Shown: positions 58,658 through 64,000 of the stretch, one piece after another
How positions within the stretch are numbered: the stretch's first letter is position 1
How the letters are laid out: each line of letters begins with the position of its first letter
From: Brachycybe producta
Lineage: Eukaryota > Arthropoda > Diplopoda > Playtdesmida > Andrognathidae
Assembly (NCBI GenBank): GCA_036925085.1
Contig: JAUPFP010000019.1
Span: 1,111,501 to 1,175,500 of the forward strand
Direction of reading: 5' to 3'
Length of the DNA stretch: 64,000 nucleotides
Notes under the pieces: model-generated
The model's database searches: none
Told to the model about the DNA's origin: nothing
The model's input: only the letters and a program-made list of their open reading frames with translations
Program-made: the position numbers and the translations under genes

Positions 58658-61600
58658 AAGAACAACTAAGAACAATGAATTCGTTTTTTTAAAACTACGC
58701 ACTGATTGGAATCGTGCAATTTCCGTTGTTATTCAATTCGGTCAAGATTTTCTCCAAGATGAGAGGTAGTTGACTTTTTGTAGCCTCTTTGGATAAGAAC
58801 TGACATTCCATCTGAATCACACAACAGTCTTTTCTATAGTAACATTGTTGATTTACAAGAGGAAATCACAAAGGTTCATGGCATAGCCAAGTAGAAATTT
58901 TCTATTGGTTTTAAGTTTAGTCAGTGTTAGAAATAGTCCCATTTTAAAAGGGTGTGCAAAGTTTTATCGTCATACAACAGGGCGCATACTTAAAAAACGA
59001 AACGCTGACATCGTTAATACAATTATAGTTGCAGAAAACCGTTTTTAAAAATATTTCAAACATCTTAATTAAAATATAATGAGGGTGAGACAACAACTAT
59101 CCGCACTCGGGTTTTTTTGAGATTCTCAAGTGCCGGTATTGGAACACTATTAGGAAAAAGGTTCAACAATCTACAGTGCTCGTTATAGTGAGAATGTGAG
59201 ATGCTCACTGAAGAGCTGAAGCCTAAACTCCGGATTAAACGTAGAGGACTTGTGATCTTGCATGACAATGTACATCCGCACACCTCTGCCCACACTGTTT
59301 ACAATTTGCAAAAACTTCGTTTTGATGTGTTAAAGCATCCTTCCTATAGTCCCGATCTTGCTCCATCGTACTTTCACCTGTTTGGTACCCTGAAAGCAAC
59401 CCTTCGAGGACGAAGATTCACCTCTGATGAAGAAGTGAAGACAGCAGTGCACTTGTGGCTCAGCCTAAAACAGTTTTTAATAAGGAAATACAAATACTTG
59501 TTGACAGATGGGCAAAGTGTATTGAAAAGCAAGGCGATTACTTCGAAAAATGATGCATTTGTCTTTTCTAAAAGTTGATTAAATTAAATTCTACAGCCAG
59601 AGTGCGGATCATTTTTGACTAACCTTCGTAAAAGGTATGTCATGAATAAGAAAACAAAATTAACTTACTTTGATAATCTGTTGTATTCCGATTAAACGAA
59701 CACAAGAGGAGTAAAAGCCTGGCTCAGTCAGTAGTCACTACAACTATACTTCTCTGGCAAATCTATTTTTCCGTTGAGACGCCCAGCAAAAATAAAATAA
59801 TGATTTAACGGAAAAAATTTGCTAGTCGTGTACATGGTTTGACCTTTTTCGACCATCTTATTGAAATTTCAACAAGTTATGATGGTAAGTTAATTTTATT
59901 TTCTTAATCATGACCTGGGTGGCAGTGATTTACATCACATTGATTTTAATCAAATGATTTTTTAAAAAAAAATTCACATTTATTTAAACATTTAAATTAT
60001 AAAATAAAAAGAAAACAGTTCCCAGCATTTTTCAAAATTATGTTTATAAAATAAAGTTCGGTGGTAGCCTTTTCATTGCATTACTTTTCGGAAAATATGC
60101 TTGAGGAAGTAATAGTAATAGTAGTAATCGTAATCTATTTATGAGCTTCAGAGGCAAACTGTGTTAAGTCACCAAACCTAAATTTTACAGTGAAGTCATT
60201 TGAAAGTTTTCCTCTTCATTGAAGGAATAGGACTTAACATGGTATACCACCATCTTGTGTAAAACTGTGGACTTAACACTGTTCACTGCTCAGACTGCTG
60301 ATAGAACTTGACAAGCTGGTTAAAAAACACGAATTATCTTATTGAGATTATGGAGATGTAAAAATCGTGTTTTTTTAAATAAGTGACTTAACACACTTTA
60401 CCTCTTATACCGAGTATATACCTGATAATTTAAATGCATTTAAATAATAAATGTGTTCCACGGAGTCAAGTGAAGGGCAAACAAACAATATGTCAAATTC
60501 AATTTATTCAGTTAATAATTATAATTATTATTATATATATAATATCCCAGGTCTGTGTGTGTGTGTGGAGTAACAAAACCATTGAAGCACGTCGGAATTT
60601 ATATAAATTTGAATAAATGAACCGTTTTTTTTCCTCAAGGTCAACTATATGTTGAACTCTTCCTTTGGAAAGTGTAGAAGGGGGGAGAGAGGCAAAAGTG
60701 GGAGGGGGGTTAGGGGAAGAGGTTGGAAAGTGTAGAAGGGGGAGAGAGAGAGAAAAGTGGGAGGGGGTGACTGAAATTGAAATGAAAGAAGTAAAAAAGG
60801 AAAAAACGACGCGCATGCGCACAATTGCCTGTGAATTTTGCTCCCGTCATTTATGACGGGTTACCCCACTAGTATATATATATAATATCCCAGGTCTGTG
60901 TGTGTGTGGAGTAACACTGTACAAAACCCTTGAAGGACGTCGGAATTTATATAAATTGAAATAAATGAAGATAGGAACAGCTTTTTTTTTTCTCAAGGTC
61001 AACTATATGTTGCACCCTTCCCATCCAAGAACCCCATGATATTAAATTGGAGAGGGGAAAAGGTTGGAAAGTGTAGAAGAAGGGGGAGAGAAACGTGGAG
61101 GTTTGAAAAAAAGTGGGAGGGGGTGGCTGAAATGGAAATGAAAGGAGTAAAAAAGGAAAAAACGACGCGCATGCGCACAATTGCCTGTGAATTTTGCTCT
61201 CGTCATTTATGACGGGTTACCCCACTAGTCTGAAAATATTGAGTTAATAAATATAATTAATTATATATAAACTATTGACAAAATATTGATTTAGTATTTC
61301 AATTAAAAACATTAATATCAAAGCCAATTTTTATTTCCTTCATGTCCTTAACTGGATTCCGTATAATTCACCTAAACACATTTAATTTGAATTCATTTAA
61401 CTCATGTGTGTACAAGGTATGAGGCACTGATTTGCTTTGGGAACTGAAAAGGCTGCAAAGCTTATGTTTATGTTCAGAATGTTAAATTAAACGTGCTTGA
61501 AACTTATTATTTTCAAATTTGAATGTTTGTTCACTTTTTTTTTCTTATTTTCCAATTATTTTACTAATTATTATTAAGTAGTACTCATTTTTGCAAACAA

Positions 61601-63112
61601 CTTCATAAAAAACATTTAATACTTCATATAAATGGAAAAAAATCTGATTTAAATAAAAAAAATCGATTTATTTGAATTTAAAAAACATCAAAAAAAATCA
61701 GCCACCCTGATCATGACATACTTTTTATATTGTATAAGTCGTTAGAAATAAATTCAAACGCATTTTTTTTTGCAAACGATAATTTTAACGATGTCAGCAC
61801 CCCTATATGGTCCCTTACATCGCCCGTTGATATTATATAATGTGTGTATATATATATATCCATTATAAGTTCTTAAGCCTCGTTTTCATGGCGATAGTTC
61901 TACCGTGAGAGTAGCTGTCATGAAAGTTGCGATAGTTCACTCTCACGATAGCAACTGTCTACACGTCTTGAAGTAACGTGATAGTTCTGTCATGACAGTG
62001 TGACGTCTACTTCATAGTCAACTTCATTTAGTCAACAACAGTGTTGCTCCTCTCCCTCCAGAAGCCAATTTCCCTACAAAGTGGATATTTCCCCACAAGC
62101 GGTCACTCAACAACTATTAATATCGCGACAGTTCTATCAATATCTTGTCAAACGAGATAGTGTGATAGTGCTATCGCAACAGTGCGACATAGTGACTATC
62201 ATGTGGTTTTCACGATGATAGTTCTCGCAATAATTGCTCTCATGACAGCAACTATCATGACAACTATCATCGTGAAAACGGGGCTTAAATCAACTTTTCA
62301 GTTGTCCAACACTTGTCGGATTGTTTAGCCTAATCTTTAGCCTAAGTAAGGACCCCTTGTGATCAACCAACAATTGTTTTTTTTTAAATCAAAAACGCTG
62401 GTTAGAGGCTAGGATTCTAGTTCTGACAACTAATAATCAGACACCTAAACTCTAACCAGCCTTTTTTATTAGAAAAATTATGCTTGGCTCTAATGATGAG
62501 GCTTGATATACTGCACAAAAATCCGAACCCTAGTAGTAATCATAAAAGCCTCGAAGTTAAAATGCACTCTAATTATGTTAGTTCCAAAATTATTTAATGA
62601 TTTCTTGAAAAATGACGCATTTATTCCATTTTGAATAATGCATAGTCTAGATTGCCACGCCCAAGGGCGGTTACGCGACTGTCGGTTGTGAGACAAAAAT
62701 GCAACGCATCTAAGTCTATAAAAATACGACGCGTGCATCTATACAAATCAAACTTACTTCGAGACCAACTAGATAACCAGACAGCTTCTTAATGACTGTC
62801 TCGTACTGAACCGTTCTCGACGCTCCGTCACAAACGAAGCAGACATTGAAGATGAGAGAATTACGCGAATAAATCGGACTGTCAATGGCAACTGGATAAC
62901 CAAGAATTTTGTTATCCAACGCATTACTTTAAAGAAAAACAAGACACAAATCACTCATCACATTCCATTCGAATCACGAGTTTTCTTTGTCCGAGAAAAC
63001 TACAGATATAATTCTCTTACACTGTGATGACCTTCTTGTGCAATTCTGTCTTTGGAATAATGTAGACGCTCACAGCATCGAAAACATCCTTTAAAACGTA
63101 GTTTTCGGGGAC
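51607..63112 (-). CDS. NPRL2: NPRL2, GATOR1 complex catalytic subunit, ten exons, 5' end missing
   Basis: Nitrogen permease regulator-like 2. With NPRL3 and DEPDC5 it forms GATOR1, the GTPase-activating complex for RagA/B that turns off TORC1 at the lysosome when amino acids are scarce. Coding exons: 63112-63021, 62926-62758, 58811-58703, 58586-58453, 58220-58123, 58046-58010, 54837-54744, 53670-53556, 52610-52453, 51674-51607. They give 1074 nt, 357 residues plus stop, beginning at the equivalent of human Val27 (human protein 380 residues). The catalytic arginine finger (human Arg78) is kept in [11 protein letters not shown] with identical spacing. Other landmarks: [14 protein letters not shown] strand, [48 protein letters not shown], and terminal VVVCWK. 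Nine introns (76 nt to 3.9 kb); eight are GT-AG and one is GC-AG. The first coding exon lies beyond 64000. Confidence 0.96.
51705..52350. mobile_element. Non-autonomous hAT-type element
   Basis: Ends CAGTGGTCTCTAAAG and its partner CATGGAGACCACTG-like (ATGGAGACCACTG), flanked by GTTTAAAA and GTCTAAAA (7 of 8 bp). CAG...CTG ends with 8-bp duplication are diagnostic of hAT. A second palindrome of GATTGCCTAGGCAATCTGCA type (51910-52105) lies inside. Fills most of the last NPRL2 intron. Confidence 0.8.
52350..52409. repeat. Short near-perfect palindrome
   Basis: GGTCTAAAAAACTAAATCAT mirrored by ATGATTTAATTTTTTAGACC, directly next to the hAT-type end. Confidence 0.8.
52453..52610 (-). CDS. NPRL2: NPRL2 exon
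   Basis: In-window residues 283-336. Encodes [20 protein letters not shown], then [15 protein letters not shown]. The tract between ([17 protein letters not shown]) is more variable, as in the family. Acceptor after a T-tract ending TTTAG, donor GTAATT. Confidence 0.95.
52875..53035. mobile_element. Family N element, copy N3
   Basis: GGGGTGTTATTTTGATGACG at left, CGTTCATCAAAATAGCACC at right; in NPRL2 intron between 52611 and 53555. Confidence 0.7.
53554..53555 (-). promoter_or_regulatory. GC splice donor in NPRL2
   Basis: The exon ends GATGAAAG and the intron starts GCAAGT, the strong consensus of GC-AG introns. No GT nearby keeps the KLIQFG frame. Confidence 0.85.
53556..53670 (-). CDS. 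NPRL2: NPRL2 exon ending at a GC donor
   Basis: In-window residues 245-283. Encodes (G)[33 protein letters not shown] and QVDER. Only the acceptor ATTAAG at 53671-53672 keeps phase; the stronger-looking TTTGCAG eleven bases further in would break the frame. The donor is GCAAGT rather than GT. Confidence 0.88.
53798..54506. mobile_element. Family A element, copy A7 (3' truncated)
   Basis: CTACATCGCAAAATTACTTC at left; stops at TATGGGCTCA, ~75 bp short of the right end. In NPRL2 intron. Confidence 0.8.
54744..54837 (-). CDS. NPRL2: NPRL2 exon
   Basis: In-window residues 214-245. Encodes [20 protein letters not shown] then [11 protein letters not shown], equivalent to human [28 protein letters not shown]. 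Acceptor CTTCTTAAG after a pyrimidine tract, donor GTATGT. Confidence 0.94.
55138..55768. mobile_element. Palindromic element AB
   Basis: GTAGTACTACACACCAAATT at left and AAGTGTGTAATAG at right, with repeated AACAATGTTG/GGGTCTGAATC inversions. A diverged relative lies at ~24525-24860. Confidence 0.55.
56444..57766. mobile_element. Family A element, copy A8, hosting a LINE
   Basis: TTAA-bounded GAGGCTACATCAC to GTGATGTAACCTC. Interrupted at 56960-57513 by a LINE 3' end. Confidence 0.85.
56960..57513 (-). mobile_element. RTE-like LINE 3' end with 17-bp target duplication
   Basis: Same element as at 44524-45015; minus-strand frames read [18 protein letters not shown] and [18 protein letters not shown], then a frameshift near 57140, then [13 protein letters not shown]. 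It extends slightly further 5' (start [20 protein letters not shown]). Flanks 56943-56959 and 57514-57530 match at 16 of 17 bp. Ends in a short GATGAT tail. Confidence 0.85.
58010..58046 (-). CDS. NPRL2: NPRL2 micro-exon
   Basis: In-window residues 201-213, 37 nt, encoding (V)[12 protein letters not shown], equivalent to human LLYYGVVTLVSILQ. The intron to the previous exon is only 76 nt. Acceptor TTTCAG, donor GTAAAT. Confidence 0.9.
58123..58220 (-). CDS. NPRL2: NPRL2 exon
   Basis: In-window residues 169-201. Encodes [20 protein letters not shown] and [11 protein letters not shown], matching human [31 protein letters not shown]. Acceptor TTTCTAG, donor GTAAGG. Confidence 0.92.
58453..58586 (-). 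CDS. NPRL2: NPRL2 exon
   Basis: In-window residues 124-168. Encodes (N)[17 protein letters not shown] and SQWDLTTQQ, diagnostic of NPRL2. The 116-nt intron upstream of it (58587-58702) holds a (TA)n microsatellite. Acceptor TGTACAG, donor GTGAGA. Confidence 0.95.
58617..58651. repeat. (TA)n microsatellite in a 116-nt NPRL2 intron
   Basis: About 17 TA units, close to a third of the intron 58587-58702. Confidence 0.95.
58703..58811 (-). CDS. NPRL2: NPRL2 exon
   Basis: In-window residues 88-124. Encodes [20 protein letters not shown] and [15 protein letters not shown], matching human [20 protein letters not shown]...CTLPI. Too short and hidden to stand out as an ORF; placed by similarity and by perfect phase with both neighbours. 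Acceptor GATTCAG, donor GTGCGT. Confidence 0.9.
59083..59626 (+). pseudogene. Mariner-type transposase remnant
   Basis: The ORF 59201-59578 reads [19 protein letters not shown], then [19 protein letters not shown] and [12 protein letters not shown], the C-terminal catalytic half of a mariner transposase: HDN holds the second catalytic Asp, and [13 protein letters not shown] is the family's third motif, where the final Asp of SD is replaced by Tyr. About 190 N-terminal residues and the first Asp are missing. Ends ATCCGCACTCGGG and AGAGTGCGGAT look like inverted repeats, so this is an internally deleted, inactive copy in NPRL2's 3.9-kb intron. Confidence 0.85.
59630..59920. mobile_element. Family R element, copy R3, uninterrupted
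   Basis: AAAGGTATGTCATGAATAAG and TTCTTAATCATGACCTGGG ends; the interior matches R1 around its C1 insertion. Confidence 0.75.
60412..61421. mobile_element. Family H element, copy H3, interrupted
   Basis: ATACCGAGTATATACC start and GTGTGTACAAGGTAT end. Split by a ~700-bp tandem insertion (60533-61228). Confidence 0.75.
60533..61228. repeat. Two tandem ~345-bp units inside H3
   Basis: Both units start TATAATATCCCAGGTCTGTG and end GACGGGTTACCCCACTAGT; shared GTGTAGAAGGGGGAGAGA and ACGACGCGCATGCGCACAAT. The units differ by small indels. Confidence 0.85.
61876..62284. mobile_element. Family C element, copy C4, full length
   Basis: TTAA on both sides (61872-61875, 62285-62288); best preserved copy, GCCTCGTTTTCATGGCGATA to ATCATCGTGAAAACGGGGC. 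Confidence 0.85.
62310..62534. mobile_element. Family F element, copy F5 (left end lost)
   Basis: GGTTAGAGGCTAGGATTCTA and ACTCTAACCAGCC mirrored; ends CACAAAAATCCGAACCCTA. Confidence 0.6.
62758..62926 (-). CDS. NPRL2: NPRL2 exon with catalytic arginine finger
   Basis: In-window residues 31-87. Encodes [34 protein letters not shown] and [13 protein letters not shown]. The CGT at 62865-62863 codes for the Arg equivalent to human Arg78, needed for RagA/B GTP hydrolysis. Acceptor TTTAAAG, donor GTAAGT. Confidence 0.95.
63021..63112 (-). CDS. NPRL2: NPRL2 exon (first in window)
   Basis: In-window residues 1-31. Encodes [20 protein letters not shown] and [10 protein letters not shown], matching the human longin-domain segment VPEDF...VYIITKPELQNKLIT. 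Acceptor TTTTTGTAG, donor GTAAGA. The acceptor and phase 0 show that a preceding coding exon exists. Confidence 0.94.
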
Positions 63113-63305
63113 CTACAAAAATTTTAGAAAAAAAAAAAAGGTTCGTCTAGAGATATATTAGTTATTGATTATACGCGAATTAGTGAAGGACTGGCAAATC
63201 AGCAACTTAGACACATTATTTCACTTCACTCAAACACCTTCCTCACATTCTAACACTATTGACAGCCTGGGTCCTGTTTCACAAAAATACAAGTATTGCA
63301 ATACA

Positions 63306-63438
63306 AGCGAATTCCACGGAGCCCTGTAAAGGACATTACGTCCGAAATTCAAAATTTATCAATACGAACTGTTCATTCGTAATAACAAATTGTGAATTTT
63401 TTTTATGCATGTCCTCATCAGGGCTTCGTAGAATTCCC
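63306..63438. mobile_element. Short G-type palindrome
   Basis: ATTCCACGGAGCCCTGTAAA at left, CATCAGGGCTTCGTAGAATT at right, about 130 bp. Shares only its ends with G1/G2. Confidence 0.7.
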
Positions 63439-64000
63439 TTGTATTACAAGAATTGTATTTTTGAGGAACAGGGCACAGAGCGTGTTTTCAATTGACCCAT
63501 GTTGTGGGTTTTACCCACCAAATTGTGCTTAAATTTATATTAACTACTTCAATTTGTAAAGTTAATTTTCTATAGCAAGACTGTATCCGCACCTTCCCGA
63601 CTCTTGTCTGACTGCTGATCTTCAGATGAGGAGAAAAGATGATTTTCTCAAAATAATTACGACTAAAAAAATCATGGATAAGCTTATCCATTTATATATA
63701 GTATTGGGCCATTTTTGACATAAAAAGCCTTCCATAAAAGTTTGACCACAAGTACAAAAAAACATGCCTCACGGCACGTAGCAGCACACAAAGACAACAT
63801 TTTGGCCACTTTTTGACTGTGAAATGAAGTTGGGTTGTCACCAAAACCGACCACGATGCGTCTTTCCATAGAAAATACATTGCAACCACAGTGCAATCAC
63901 CTTCGACTTCATTCTGAAGTCGAAAAGTGGTCAAAATACTGGTCTGTGTGTTACAACCCTTAAAGGGTGGAGGTCACGGAGGTGCTATTTTGATGAATGG
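63439..64000. other. NPRL2 intron sequence at right edge
   Basis: No NPRL2 first exon recognised. A family N terminus (GGTGCTATTTTGATGAA) begins at ~63982 and runs off the window. Confidence 0.4.

Noticed and set aside
63113..64000. Search for the NPRL2 first exon (FFSEFHPTLGPKI-type)
   Set aside because: No match found on the minus strand; ORFs there are unrelated, so the exon probably lies beyond 64000.

Overview
This is a window of an AT-rich eukaryotic nuclear genome, most likely an invertebrate animal. Evidence: spliced genes with GT-AG introns, metazoan protein families, and abundant short palindromic DNA transposons and LINE fragments. I cannot name the species. There are no prokaryotic features.

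Three real genes were found, all on the minus strand, by joining exons across splice sites. (1) A uridine-cytidine kinase (UCK1/UCK2 type): six exons from 10843 down to 4353, complete at the start; the last coding exon was not found and probably lies left of position 1. (2) A FAM102/EEIG1-type NT-C2 protein: eight exons from 48236 down to 13454. The coding exons sum to 1107 nt, exactly 369 codons with the stop, close to the 384 residues of human FAM102A. (3) NPRL2, the catalytic subunit of the GATOR1 complex: ten exons from 63112 down to 51607, giving 357 residues; only the first ~26 residues are missing, beyond the right edge. The genes have unrelated roles (pyrimidine salvage, a C2-domain adaptor, amino-acid control of TORC1), with gaps of 2.6 kb and 3.4 kb between coding regions.

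Most of the rest is repeats: at least fifteen families of palindromic elements, mostly 0.2-1 kb, without coding capacity. Several families (called A, B, C and T here) sit at TTAA sites and resemble Kolobok, Sola3 or piggyBac-type MITEs. Family D makes 9-bp target duplications; a hAT-type element lies in an NPRL2 intron; a mariner and a Tc1-type transposase survive as wrecks. Elements are repeatedly nested. Two RTE-like LINE 3' ends lie inside MITE copies, one with a 17-bp target duplication.

The most striking structures are a 2.2-kb inverted repeat in a FAM102 intron (21207-23410), whose arms carry a 30-bp alternating purine-pyrimidine minisatellite, and a 1.35-kb inverted repeat downstream of NPRL2 (49979-51333), whose two arms keep matching open reading frames. 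I saw no convincing new multi-gene system, CRISPR array or tRNA/rRNA gene.
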